A DNA stretch of 64,000 nucleotides from Achromobacter sp. AONIH1 (lineage in GTDB: Bacteria; Pseudomonadota; Gammaproteobacteria; Burkholderiales; Burkholderiaceae_B), in NCBI RefSeq assembly GCF_002902905.1, contig NZ_CP026124.1, positions 1,736,001 to 1,800,000 on the forward strand, read 5' to 3'. A model generated the notes under the pieces. The model ran no database searches. It was not told the origin of the DNA and was given only the letters and a program-made list of their open reading frames with translations. The position numbers and the translations under genes are program-made. Below are positions 47,429 through 56,113 of this stretch, piece by piece. Each line of letters begins with the position of its first letter. Positions within the stretch are counted from its first letter, which is position 1.

Positions 47429-49318
47429 TCACTTGAGGAAGCCCGTCGAGATCCATGGCACGGTCGCGACGATCACGATGCCGACGGCGATCGAGGCCAG
47501 ATAGCCCATGATCGGCCGCACGCCTTCCTCCGGCGCCACGCGGCCGATCGCGCAGGCCGCGTAGTAGCCCACGCCGAAAGGCGGCGCGAACAGGCCGATG
47601 CCCATGGACAGGATCACCACCATCGCATAGTGCACTTCGTGGATGCCCATCTGGTGGGCGATCGGAAAGAGCAGGGGGCCGAACAGCACGATGGCCGGGA
47701 TGCCTTCCAGCACGCTGCCCAGGATGATGAAGGCGACGATGGATACCGCCATGAACGTCGTGGCGCCGCCGGGCAGGCCGGCCATGAGGGTCGCCAGCTG
47801 CGTCGAAAAGCCGGATTGCGTCAGGGCCCAGGCCATGGCGGTGGCCGTGCCGATGATCAGCAGGATGGCGCCCGACAGGCAGGCCGTGTCCACCAGCATG
47901 GGCATGAGCCGCTTCGCGTCGAAGCAGCGGTAGATCAGCAGCCCGACCAGCGTCGCGTAGACGATGCCGATGGTGGAGACCTCGGTGGCCGTGGCGATGC
48001 CCTCGACCACGGCGGCCCGGATCACGAAAGGCAGGGCCAGCGCGGGCAGGGCCACCACCAGCGCGCGGCCGATCTCGCGGCCCGTGGCCTTGCGCGTGGC
48101 GAAGGGCGCGACATGGCGATGGCGCCACCACACCACCAGGCACAGCATCACGCCCAGCACCAGGCCGGGCAGCAACCCGCCGATGAAGAGCGCCGTGATC
48201 GACACGCCGGTGACCGAGCCGATGGTGATCAGGACCAGGCTGGGCGGCACGGTCTCGGTCTGCGCGCCGGTGGCTGACAGCAGCGCCACCAGATCGCCGT
48301 CGCTGGCGCCGCGCTTGCGCATTTCCGGGAACAGCACCGGCGCCACCGCGGCCATGTCGGCGGCCTTGGCGCCGGAAATGCCGGACACCACGTACATGGC
48401 GCCGATCAACACATAGGACAGGCCGCCGCGCACGTGTCCGAGCAGGCTGGCCAGGAACGCGACCATGCGCTGCGCCATGCCGGTCATTTCGATGAGCACG
48501 CCCAGGAACACGAACAGCGGCACGGCCAGCAGGATCAGGTGCGACATGCCTTCGTCCATGCGCCCTACCACCACCATCATGGGCAGGTCGGTGGTCAGCG
48601 ACAGGTAGCCGAACGTCGCCAGGCCGAAGGCGAAGGCGATGGGCACGCCGGCGAATACGGACCCGGCGACGATGCCGACGAAGAAGATCAGCAGGTTGGC
48701 ATTGCCCAGTCCGGCCAGCGCGGGCTGCAGCGCAAGCATCAGGGCGACCACGCCGCCCACCAGCAGCAGCGCGAGGCCCGTGGTGCGCCACTGGCCATGC
48801 TCGACCAGCCGCAGCAGCGCGATCAGCGTCATCAGCGCCGTGCCCACCGGCAGCGCGGCGGCGCGCCACACGTTGGGGATCTCCAGCGCGGCGGTGGTGA
48901 CATAGCGTTCCTCGGACGCGTACTCGAAGCCCGGCCCTTGCAGCATCAGTAGAAAGGCCAGCGCCGCGGCCACCGCCACCATGTCCAGCATGGCTCGCGT
49001 CGCGGGCGAGGCGCGGTTGACCAGCGCGGCCATGCGCATGTGTTCGCCGCGCCGGAACGCGATGACCGAGCCCAGCATGGCCAGCCAGAGGAACAGGATG
49101 GATGCGAGTTCGTCGGACCACACCAGCGGCGTGTGCAGGACGTAGCGGGCGACGATGCCGGAGAACAGGATGATGATCTCGGCGACCACCAGCAGGGCCG
49201 CCGGGATTTCGACCAGATGGCCCAGCGCGCTGTCCAGCGCGACGGCCCACGGCTGCCGGGCGCCGGCCGGCGGGCTATGGCCCGGCAGGTCCGCGGCGTG
49301 CGCCGCCGCTGCCTTCAT
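47429..49318 (-). CDS. Fused TRAP transporter DctQ-DctM permease
   Basis: 629 residues from ATG 49318. Residues 1-190 form a four-helix DctQ-type small subunit (LVWSDELASILFLWLAMLGSVIAFRRGEHMRM). The rest is the DctM large subunit with about 12 helices (VPLFVFLGVLIEMTGMAQRMV, SGISGAKAADMAAVAPVLFPEM, GLFAPPFGVGYYAACAIG). The pair drives sodium-coupled uptake of an organic acid delivered by DctP. The start overlaps the dctP stop (ATGA). Operator A lies upstream of dctP. Confidence 0.94.
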   Translation of the reverse strand: MKAAAAHAADLPGHSPPAGARQPWAVALDSALGHLVEIPAALLVVAEIIILFSGIVARYVLHTPLVWSDELASILFLWLAMLGSVIAFRRGEHMRMAALVNRASPATRAMLDMVAVAAALAFLLMLQGPGFEYASEERYVTTAALEIPNVWRAAALPVGTALMTLIALLRLVEHGQWRTTGLALLLVGGVVALMLALQPALAGLGNANLLIFFVGIVAGSVFAGVPIAFAFGLATFGYLSLTTDLPMMVVVGRMDEGMSHLILLAVPLFVFLGVLIEMTGMAQRMVAFLASLLGHVRGGLSYVLIGAMYVVSGISGAKAADMAAVAPVLFPEMRKRGASDGDLVALLSATGAQTETVPPSLVLITIGSVTGVSITALFIGGLLPGLVLGVMLCLVVWWRHRHVAPFATRKATGREIGRALVVALPALALPFVIRAAVVEGIATATEVSTIGIVYATLVGLLIYRCFDAKRLMPMLVDTACLSGAILLIIGTATAMAWALTQSGFSTQLATLMAGLPGGATTFMAVSIVAFIILGSVLEGIPAIVLFGPLLFPIAHQMGIHEVHYAMVVILSMGIGLFAPPFGVGYYAACAIGRVAPEEGVRPIMGYLASIAVGIVIVATVPWISTGFLK

Positions 49319-50328
49319 GACAGCCTCCCGGCGGCCTGTTCGAGCAGGGCCCAGGCCTTGTCGCCGTACTTTTCCTTCCAGGATGCGTAGAAGCCGGCCT
49401 TGCGCAGCGCCTCGCGGATCGGTTCGGGCTGGGGCGTGTTGAAGGCCAGGCCCTGCTCCGCCAGCTTGGCCTGCAGCTGGTTGTTCAGCGCCAGCACGTC
49501 GGCGCGCTCGGCCATGCCGGCGGCGTTGATGTGCTTGGCCACGACTTCGCGGATGTCGGCCGGCAGCTTTTCCCAAGCGCGTCGATTGCCCAGGAACCAG
49601 AAGCCGTCCCACATGTGGTTGGTCATGGAGCAGTACTTCTGCACCTCATACAGCTTGGCGGTCTGGATGATGGCCAGCGGGTTTTCCTGCGCGTCGACCA
49701 CGCGGGTCTGCAGAGCGGAATAGGTTTCGTTGAAGTTGATGCTGGCGGGCGACGAACCCAGCGCCTTGAACATCGAGGTCCACAGCGGACTGACCGGCAC
49801 GCGGATCTTCAGGTCGCGGAAATCGTCCGGACCCGCGATGGCGCGGTTGCTGGTCGTGACCTGGCGAAAGCCGCTGTCCCAGATGCGGTCCATCACGAAC
49901 AGGCCCTTGCCGTTGATCTCGCGGCGCACGTGCGCGCCCAGTTCCCCGTCCATGGCCTTCCAGACGGCGTCGTAGTCGGGAAAGGCGAAGCCCACGCCGC
50001 TGATGGAGGCGGCGGGAACCAGGGTGGACAGGATCAGTCCGGACAGGGTGAAGAACTCGACGGCCCCCGCGCGCAGCTGGCTGAGGGTGTCCGTGTCGGA
50101 GCCCAGCTGGCTGCTGGGGAACACGGCCAGTTCGAAGCGCCCGCCGGTGTCGCGCGCGATGTTCTGCGCGGCTTCGTTGGCGCGCAGGTTCATGGGGTGC
50201 GACGGGGGCAGGTTGTTGGCGTACTTGTAGCGGAACTCCGGGGCCGCCAGCGCTTTCTGGAACGGCGCCAGCGCCAGCAGCGCGCCGCCTCCCGCGGCGC
50301 GCATCAGGTTGCGTCGAGTGGTATTCAT
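49315..50328 (-). CDS. TRAP transporter solute-binding protein DctP
   Basis: 337 residues with a twin-arginine-like signal (MNTTRRNLMRAAGGGALLALAPFQKALA). The DctP fold is shown by FRYKYANNLPPSHPMNLRANEAAQNI, the carboxylate-binding Arg in FRDLKIRVPVSPLWTSMFKALG and SALQTRVVDAQENPLAIIQTAKLYEVQKY. It delivers an organic acid to the fused DctQM encoded directly downstream. A candidate promoter at 50423-50451 (reverse-strand TTTAAG, 17 nt, TATTTT) has operator A over its -10, so the IclR-type regulator encoded divergently probably controls it. Confidence 0.94.
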   Translation of the reverse strand: MNTTRRNLMRAAGGGALLALAPFQKALAAPEFRYKYANNLPPSHPMNLRANEAAQNIARDTGGRFELAVFPSSQLGSDTDTLSQLRAGAVEFFTLSGLILSTLVPAASISGVGFAFPDYDAVWKAMDGELGAHVRREINGKGLFVMDRIWDSGFRQVTTSNRAIAGPDDFRDLKIRVPVSPLWTSMFKALGSSPASINFNETYSALQTRVVDAQENPLAIIQTAKLYEVQKYCSMTNHMWDGFWFLGNRRAWEKLPADIREVVAKHINAAGMAERADVLALNNQLQAKLAEQGLAFNTPQPEPIREALRKAGFYASWKEKYGDKAWALLEQAAGRLS

Positions 50329-50416
50329 GCTGTCTCCTTGGTTATGAGAGCCGGTCCGCTGTCGAGAGCGGACCGGGTAAGGCGCCGTTTCCGGCTTCTT
50401 GCTTTATCTTTGCATG

Positions 50417-50435
50417 AGGTCCAAAATATGGACCT
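50417..50435. promoter_or_regulatory. IclR-type operator A (dctP side)
   Basis: AGGTCCAAAATATGGACCT has perfect 7-bp arms around 5 nt. It covers the probable -10 (reverse TATTTT, 50423-50428) of the leftward dctP promoter. It is one of four matching sites in the window. Confidence 0.75.
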
Positions 50436-50465
50436 AGGTACAACTCTTAAATTCATTAAATCATA

Positions 50466-50493
50466 TTGATTCTGCTGCGTAAACCAATAGAAT
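50466..50493 (+). promoter_or_regulatory. Candidate iclR promoter
   Basis: TTGATT (50466-50471), a 16-nt spacer and TAGAAT (50488-50493). It would give a leader of about 80 nt to the GTG start at 50581 and contains operator B. Confidence 0.5.
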
Positions 50494-50525
50494 GGGCGTG
50501 TGATGAAAAAGAAGTCAGTTAATAA

Positions 50526-50544
50526 TGGTCCACAAAATGGACCA
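50526..50544. promoter_or_regulatory. IclR-type operator B (iclR leader)
   Basis: TGGTCCACAAAATGGACCA has perfect 7-bp arms around 5 nt and lies about 33 nt after the iclR -10 box. A site here fits autoregulation. Confidence 0.75.
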
Positions 50545-50580
50545 AAAAATAATATCGAAGAACAAATCCACGGAGACGAT

Positions 50581-51408
50581 GTGGCGGAAGTGTCGACCCA
50601 GGTGGGCGGAGCGCAGGCCATCGCGCGCGCCATGCAGGTGCTGCGCGGCGTGTCGCGCGCCCGTGGCGACGGCGCCGGCTTGCTGGCCCTGACGCGCGAT
50701 ACCGGCCTGAGCAAGCCCACCGTGCATCGCATCCTGGCCGCGCTCGCCGCCGAAGGCATGGTCGAGCAGGAACCCGTCAGCCGGCGCTACTTCCTGGGAC
50801 CGGAATGCCATGTGCTGGGCAATGTCGCCAGCGAGCGTTTCGGCATCAACCGCCTGGCGGCGCCGGTGGTGGCGCGGCTGGCGCATGAATGCGGTGATTC
50901 CGCCTTCTTTTCCATCCGGCGCGACGTGTTCGCCGTCTGCGTGCTGCGCGAGGACGGCGACTATCCGCTCAAGACCCACGTGCTGCTGCCGGGCGACCGC
51001 CATCCGCTGGGCGTGGGCGCGGGCAGCCTGGCGATCCTGGCCGCGCTGCCGGACGACGAGGTCGACGCCTGCCTGCAGGCCAACGCGGCGCTGATCGCGC
51101 GGCGCTATCCGCACTATTCGGTGCCGCTGATCCGCGCGCTGGTCGACGAGTCTCGCGAACGCGGCTACTCGGTGAACCAGGGGCTGGTGGTGCCCGGCTC
51201 CTGGGGCCTCGGCGTGCCGCTGCGCGACGAGCAGGGGCAGGTGCTGGGCGCGCTCAGCATCGCCGCCGTGGAGTCGCGCATGGACGAGGAAAGACAGTTC
51301 CAGTTGGCCAAGCTGTTGTCGCGCGAGGCCCAACGCCTGCTGGCGCAGGCCAGTCCCGGGGGGAGGGAGGCGCGCGCGCGCCCGCCTGTCCCCAAGCCCA
51401 AGCCCTGA
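50581..51408 (+). CDS. IclR family transcriptional regulator
   Basis: 275 residues from the GTG at 50581 (GGAG 5 nt upstream). An ATG at 50503 would add 26 residues, but that stretch is AT-rich, low-complexity (Asn/Lys) and holds a perfect operator, so it is more likely leader. The N-terminal wHTH (AIARAMQVLRGVSRARG, LSKPTVHRILAALAAEGMVEQ) and effector domain (GDRHPLGVGAGSLAILAALP, RGYSVNQGLVVPGSWGLGVPL) are of family length. IclR proteins repress or activate catabolic and transport genes on binding a small acid. Targets are suggested by the four matching palindromes around dctP, itself, tauE and the carrier-protein operon. Confidence 0.94.
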   Translation: MAEVSTQVGGAQAIARAMQVLRGVSRARGDGAGLLALTRDTGLSKPTVHRILAALAAEGMVEQEPVSRRYFLGPECHVLGNVASERFGINRLAAPVVARLAHECGDSAFFSIRRDVFAVCVLREDGDYPLKTHVLLPGDRHPLGVGAGSLAILAALPDDEVDACLQANAALIARRYPHYSVPLIRALVDESRERGYSVNQGLVVPGSWGLGVPLRDEQGQVLGALSIAAVESRMDEERQFQLAKLLSREAQRLLAQASPGGREARARPPVPKPKP

Positions 51409-51452
51409 TTCCGCCGCCGGCGGGGACGGGGCTGCATCCTGAGGAGACAGCA

Positions 51453-52625
51453 ATGAGCAAGCGCGCCGTGATTGCGGGATGGTCGCACATCCCCTTCGGC
51501 AAACTCGACGATCCGGACACCGAGAGCCTGATGGCCCGGGTGTCCGGCGCGGCCCTGGATCATGCCGGCTTCGCCGCCGAGGAAGTCGACGGCATCTGCG
51601 TCGGCGTCATGAACAGCGGCTTCCAGAAACAGGACTTCCAGGGCGCGCTGGTGGCGCTGGCGCATCCCGCCCTGGCGCACGTGCCGGCGACGCGGCTGGA
51701 GAACGCCTGCGCCACTGGATCCGCGGCCCTGTACACGGCCATGGATTTCATCGAATCGGGCCGTGGGCGCGTCGCCCTGGTGGTCGGCGCCGAGAAGATG
51801 AGCGCGCGCCCGACGTCCGAGGTGGGCGATATCCTGCTCAACGCCAGCTACCGCAAGGAAGAGGCCGGCATCGAAGGCGGCTTCGCGGGCGTGTTCGGCC
51901 GCATCGCCGCTGCCTATTTCGAGCGCTATGGCGATCAGGGCGAGGCCCTGGCCCGCATCGCGGCGAAGAACCACCGCAACGGCGTGGACAACCCCTATGC
52001 GCAGATCCGCAAGGACCTGGGCTTTGAATTCTGCAACGCCGTGAGCGAGCGCAATCCCTACGTGGCCGCGCCGCTGCGCCGCACGGACTGCTCGCTGATT
52101 TCCGATGGCGCGGCCGCGCTGGTGCTGGCCGATGCGGAGCTGTTGCCGGACTTGCGGCGCGCCATCGCGTTCCGCGCGCGGCAGCACGTCAACGACATCC
52201 TGCCGCTCAGCCGCCGCGACCCCATCGCATTCGAGGGTGCGGCGCGCGCCTGGCGCGCCGCGCTGGATCAGGCCGGGCTGGTGCTGGACGACCTGAGCCT
52301 GGTGGAAACGCACGACTGCTTCACTATCGCTGAACTGATCGAGTACGAGGCCATGGGCCTGACCCCGCGCGGGCAAGGCCACAAGGCGCTGCGCGAAGGC
52401 TGGGTGCAGAAGGATGGGCGTCTGCCGGTGAACCCGTCCGGTGGTCTCAAGGCCAAGGGGCATCCTGTGGGCGCCACGGGCGTGTCCATGCATGTGATGG
52501 CCTGCATGCAGCTGGCGGGCGAGGCCGCGGGCATGCAGATTCCCGGCGCGGCGCTGGCGGGCGTGTTCAACATGGGCGGCGCGGCCGTGGCCAACTACGT
52601 CAGCATCCTGGAGCGCGCCAAATGA
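51453..52625 (+). CDS. Thiolase-family (SCP2-like) protein
   Basis: 390 residues. The acylation Cys is C86 in ENACATGSAAL, and the GHPVGATG block near residue 345 carries the catalytic His. The C-terminal second Cys of classical thiolases is replaced by VFNMGGAAVANY, as in SCP2-type/lipid-transfer thiolases. It may cleave or condense a beta-keto acyl-CoA. It starts 44 nt after iclR behind GAGGAG and overlaps the ligase gene by 4 nt, forming a catabolic unit. Confidence 0.9.
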   Translation: MSKRAVIAGWSHIPFGKLDDPDTESLMARVSGAALDHAGFAAEEVDGICVGVMNSGFQKQDFQGALVALAHPALAHVPATRLENACATGSAALYTAMDFIESGRGRVALVVGAEKMSARPTSEVGDILLNASYRKEEAGIEGGFAGVFGRIAAAYFERYGDQGEALARIAAKNHRNGVDNPYAQIRKDLGFEFCNAVSERNPYVAAPLRRTDCSLISDGAAALVLADAELLPDLRRAIAFRARQHVNDILPLSRRDPIAFEGAARAWRAALDQAGLVLDDLSLVETHDCFTIAELIEYEAMGLTPRGQGHKALREGWVQKDGRLPVNPSGGLKAKGHPVGATGVSMHVMACMQLAGEAAGMQIPGAALAGVFNMGGAAVANYVSILERAK

Positions 52626-54259
52626 GCGGACCTGCTGCACATATGCCGGAAGGCGGCGTCGCGCCGGTATCGCGCCGGGTGATGAACCTGGCCCATTTCC
52701 TGGTGCAGGCGGCGCGCCGGCATCCTGAGCGGCACGCGCTGATCTGCGGCGAGGCGACGCTCAGCTGGCGCGAGCTGGATGGCCGCAGCGCGGCGCTGGC
52801 CCGGGCGTTGGCCGCCCATGGCGTGGGCAAGGGCGACCGCGTGCTGGTGCATTCGCGCAACAGCTTTGAATTCGTCGAAACGCTCTTCGCCACGCTGCGC
52901 CTGGGCGCCGTCTGGGTGCCGACGAACTTCCGCATCGCGCCGGACGAGGCGGCCTATCTGGCGCAGGCATCTGGCGCCAAGGTGTTCCTGTGCCAGGGCG
53001 ACTATGCCGACCACGCCGAGGCCGTGGCGCGGGCCATGCCGCAGCTGGCGCTGCTGGCAAGGCTCGGGCCGGAAGGCTTCGCCGCGCCCGAGGTCGCGGA
53101 CCTGATCGAGGCGCAGCGGGGCGCCGCGCCGGCCTGCGTCGATGTGGAGCATGACGATCCCTGCTGGTTCTTCTTCACGTCCGGCACCACCGGGCGGCCG
53201 AAAGCGGCGGTGCTGACGCATGGGCAGATGGCCTTCGTGATCACCAATCATCTGTGCGATCTCATGCCGGGCACGACCGAGCAGGACGTCAGCCTGGCCG
53301 TGGCGCCGCTGTCGCACGGCGCCGGCATCCATCTGCTGACCCAGGTGGCGCGCACCGCCTGCACCGTGCTGCCGGCGTCCACGCGCTTCGACGCCGAGGA
53401 GATCTGGCAGCTGGTGGAGCGCCATCGGGTGAGCAACATGTTCACCGTGCCCACCATCGTCAAGATGCTGGTCGAACATCCTGCCGTCGACGCCTGGGAT
53501 CACTCCAGCCTGCGCTACGTGATCTATGCCGGCGCGCCCATGTACCGCGAAGACCAGAAGCGCGCGCTGGAAAAGCTGGGGCCGGTGCTGGTGCAGTACT
53601 TCGGCCTGGGCGAGGTCACTGGCAACATCACCGTGCTGCCGCCGGCCCTGCATGAGGCGGCGGACGCGCCCGGCGCGCGCCTGGGCACTTGCGGCATCGA
53701 GCGCACCGGCATGCAGGTCAGCATCCAGGACGACAGCGGCCGGCAACTGGACCCCGGCCAGCCGGGCGAGATCTGCGTCTGCGGTCCGGCGGTGTTCGCG
53801 GGCTACTACGCCAATCCGCAGGCCAACGAAAAGGCCTTCCGTGACGGCTGGTTCCGCACCGGGGACCTGGGCTATATGGATGCGGAGGGCTTCGTCTATA
53901 TCACCGGCCGGCAATCCGATATGTACATCTCGGGCGGCTCGAACATCTATCCGCGCGAGGTCGAGGAAAAGGTGCTGACACACCCTGCCGTGGCTGAAAG
54001 CGCGGTGCTGGGCGTACCCGATCCGACCTGGGGCGAGGCCGGCGTCATGGTCTGCGTGTTGCGAGCTGGGCATGACCTGAGCGAGGACGAATTGCTGGCC
54101 TGGATGGCGCCGCGCATGGCGCGCTACAAGCTGCCGCGCCACATCTTCTTCTGGGACGAGTTGCCGCGCTCGGGCTACGGCAAGGTCACGAAGAAGCTGG
54201 TGCGCGATGCGCTGTACGAGCGCGGCTGCCTGGACCGCGCGCCGGAGCTGGCGCGCTGA
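52622..54259 (+). CDS. AMP-dependent acyl-CoA synthetase/ligase
   Basis: 545 residues of the ANL superfamily. The P-loop is FFTSGTTGRPKAA; YFGLGEVTG replaces the usual YGxTE but keeps the Glu. The hinge region GDLGYMDAEGFVYITGR is followed by the catalytic Lys in SGYGKVTKK. It activates a carboxylic acid as acyl-AMP and then acyl-CoA. With the TRAP importer, thiolase and SDR it suggests breakdown of an imported acid. Substrate not predictable. Confidence 0.93.
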   Translation: MSGPAAHMPEGGVAPVSRRVMNLAHFLVQAARRHPERHALICGEATLSWRELDGRSAALARALAAHGVGKGDRVLVHSRNSFEFVETLFATLRLGAVWVPTNFRIAPDEAAYLAQASGAKVFLCQGDYADHAEAVARAMPQLALLARLGPEGFAAPEVADLIEAQRGAAPACVDVEHDDPCWFFFTSGTTGRPKAAVLTHGQMAFVITNHLCDLMPGTTEQDVSLAVAPLSHGAGIHLLTQVARTACTVLPASTRFDAEEIWQLVERHRVSNMFTVPTIVKMLVEHPAVDAWDHSSLRYVIYAGAPMYREDQKRALEKLGPVLVQYFGLGEVTGNITVLPPALHEAADAPGARLGTCGIERTGMQVSIQDDSGRQLDPGQPGEICVCGPAVFAGYYANPQANEKAFRDGWFRTGDLGYMDAEGFVYITGRQSDMYISGGSNIYPREVEEKVLTHPAVAESAVLGVPDPTWGEAGVMVCVLRAGHDLSEDELLAWMAPRMARYKLPRHIFFWDELPRSGYGKVTKKLVRDALYERGCLDRAPELAR

Positions 54260-54323
54260 TGCGTGGAAATACAGACAAGGATGTACAGATAAAAAAAGCC
54301 CTAGCGGGCAAGGAGACGCAATC

Positions 54324-55088
54324 ATGGAGACGACGCAGGAGGCAGTGCTGGTAACAGGAGGGGCGTCGGGCATCGGCCTGGCGGTGGTTCGGGGGCTGCT
54401 GGATGCCGGACGCCGGGTGCTGGCGGCCGACCTTTCGCAGGAGCGGCTGGACGTCATGGGCGACATCGCGCCGCCCGAGAGGCTGGGGCGCGTGCGCCTG
54501 GATGTGTCGGACGAAGCGCAGGTCGTGGATGCGCTGGCGCGGCAGGAGAGCGCTTTCGGGCCGATAGGCGGGCTGGTCAACAGCGCCGGCATCGGCCAGG
54601 ACCTGCCGTTCCTGGACACCGAAACCGCGGCGCTGCGCCGCATGCTGGAGGTGAACCTGGTGGGGTCCTTCGTCGTGGCGCGCGAGGTCGCGCGCCGCAT
54701 GCGCAAGCGCGGACATGGCTCCATCGTCAACATCACCTCGGTGTCGGGCATACGCGGCAATGCCGGACGCGCGGCCTACGGCGCGTCCAAGGGCGGGGTG
54801 GTGACGCTGACGCGCGTGATGGCGGTCGAACTGGCTGAATACGGCATTCGCGTCAACGCGGTTGCGCCGGGGCCGATCGAAACGCCGCTGGTGGGGCAGA
54901 TGCATACCGAGCAGGCGCGCGCCGCCTGGCGCCGGGTGGTGCCGCAGCATCGCTATGCCGCGCCCGAAGAGCTGAATGGGACTATCGGCTGGTTGCTCGA
55001 CGAGTCCAAATCCAGCTATGTTACCGGGCAGGTCATCTGCGTGGACGGCGGCTTCACCGCGGCCGGCATGTTGCCCGCCATGCACTGA
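54324..55088 (+). CDS. Short-chain dehydrogenase/reductase
   Basis: 254 residues from ATG 54324, after AAGGAG. The NAD(P) motif TGGASGIG is at residues 11-18. The catalytic Ser region is NITSVSG and the YxxxK is Y152/K156 (YGASK). The C-terminal GQVICVDGGF is typical. The acidic residue at the end of beta 2 (AADLSQ) favours NAD. It probably oxidises a hydroxyacyl intermediate between the ligase and thiolase steps. Confidence 0.93.
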   Translation: METTQEAVLVTGGASGIGLAVVRGLLDAGRRVLAADLSQERLDVMGDIAPPERLGRVRLDVSDEAQVVDALARQESAFGPIGGLVNSAGIGQDLPFLDTETAALRRMLEVNLVGSFVVAREVARRMRKRGHGSIVNITSVSGIRGNAGRAAYGASKGGVVTLTRVMAVELAEYGIRVNAVAPGPIETPLVGQMHTEQARAAWRRVVPQHRYAAPEELNGTIGWLLDESKSSYVTGQVICVDGGFTAAGMLPAMH

Positions 55089-55143
55089 GTTTGTCATTGC
55101 CCAGGTTTCATTCATTGCGCCACAAGCGCACGGAGACCAGACC

Positions 55144-55725
55144 ATGCGATACACCACCGTGGATCGTTCGTTGCGGGGAGTACAAGCGCCGCCCCGTCCC
55201 AGAACGCTGATACACCCGGGCGCCTTCAACCCGGTCCGCATACACAGCCGCTGCGCCGGACATGGCCGCCACGTGCGGCTGCTGCTCAGGCCGGGGGCTT
55301 CCCTGTTCGACGCCATGGTCGACACGCTGGCCGGGGCCGGCATCGCCAATGCGTCCATGACCATCCTGGGCGGGGGCTTCCGTCACCTGGACTACTGCAC
55401 CGCGCCGCCCGATCCGCAGCACCGGATGGTGGTGGCCTATACAGCGCCCATCTCGGCCGGCGCCGCCTATCTTATTTTCGGCAACGCCACGCTGGGCAAG
55501 ACCGATGCGGGCGCGCCGCTGGTGCATTGCCACGCGGCATTCTGCGACGAGACGGGCGCGCCGCTGGGCGGACACATCGTGCCCCAGACCACCATCGTCG
55601 GCGAACGGCCGGTGCCGGTGCTGGTGACGTCACTGGAAGGCTTTGAGCTGCGTGCCACCTATGACGCCGAAACCAATCTGCGGCTATTGCAGCCCCAAGG
55701 GACGGGTGACCATGGACATGCCTGA
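55144..55725 (+). CDS. PPC/DUF296 domain protein 1
   Basis: 193 residues from ATG 55144; the frame extends further upstream to 54976 through the SDR gene, which is not coding. The PPC-type fold is indicated by RLLLRPGASLFDAMVDTLAGAGIANASMTILGG and the LVHCHAAFCDETG / GGHIV residues that often hold metal or ligand. The family is small and trimeric, related to plant AT-hook proteins, with unknown bacterial role. A second family member overlaps its end by 14 nt. Confidence 0.82.
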   Translation: MRYTTVDRSLRGVQAPPRPRTLIHPGAFNPVRIHSRCAGHGRHVRLLLRPGASLFDAMVDTLAGAGIANASMTILGGGFRHLDYCTAPPDPQHRMVVAYTAPISAGAAYLIFGNATLGKTDAGAPLVHCHAAFCDETGAPLGGHIVPQTTIVGERPVPVLVTSLEGFELRATYDAETNLRLLQPQGTGDHGHA

Positions 55726-56113
55726 TGTCGAAAGCGGCAGCATGGGCCGCGTGGCCTACGCCCGCATCGGACCCAACGAAGACCTGGTGCAGGGCGTGGA
55801 AAAGCTCTGCCTGGCCGAGGGCTTTCGCAATGCCTTCGTGCGCGGCGCGCTGGGCAGCCTGGTGGATGCCTGCCTGTACACCCGCGATGGCGGATACCGC
55901 CATGTGTCCGGGCCGGCGGTCGAGATCGTCAGTCTCGCCGGCGAGGTGCGGGCGCAGCCGGACGGCTCGCTGACGGCGTCGCTGTCGGGCGTGGTCGCCG
56001 ATCCGCAGGGGCAGGTGCACGGCGGACCGTTCGTGCCGGGCGCCAATCCCATCTGCATGACCTTCGAGGTCACGCTCGAGGAATGGCTGCCGGCAGAGGA
56101 TGCGGCGGCCTAG
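55712..56113 (+). CDS. PPC/DUF296 domain protein 2
   Basis: 133 residues from ATG 55712. It is a compact PPC/DUF296 protein (VAYARIGPNEDLVQGVEKLCLAEG, AFVRGALGSLVDACL, GGPFVPGANPICMTFEVTLEEW). It overlaps the previous family member by 14 nt in a different frame. The tandem pair could form mixed trimers. It overlaps the convergent tauE stop region by 4 nt. Confidence 0.82.
   Translation: MDMPDVESGSMGRVAYARIGPNEDLVQGVEKLCLAEGFRNAFVRGALGSLVDACLYTRDGGYRHVSGPAVEIVSLAGEVRAQPDGSLTASLSGVVADPQGQVHGGPFVPGANPICMTFEVTLEEWLPAEDAAA

Noticed and set aside
54260..54323. Additional IclR operator or terminator between the ligase and SDR genes
   Set aside because: No TGGTCCA half-site; GCCC-TAGC-GGGC is too short and is preceded, not followed, by the homopolymer run.
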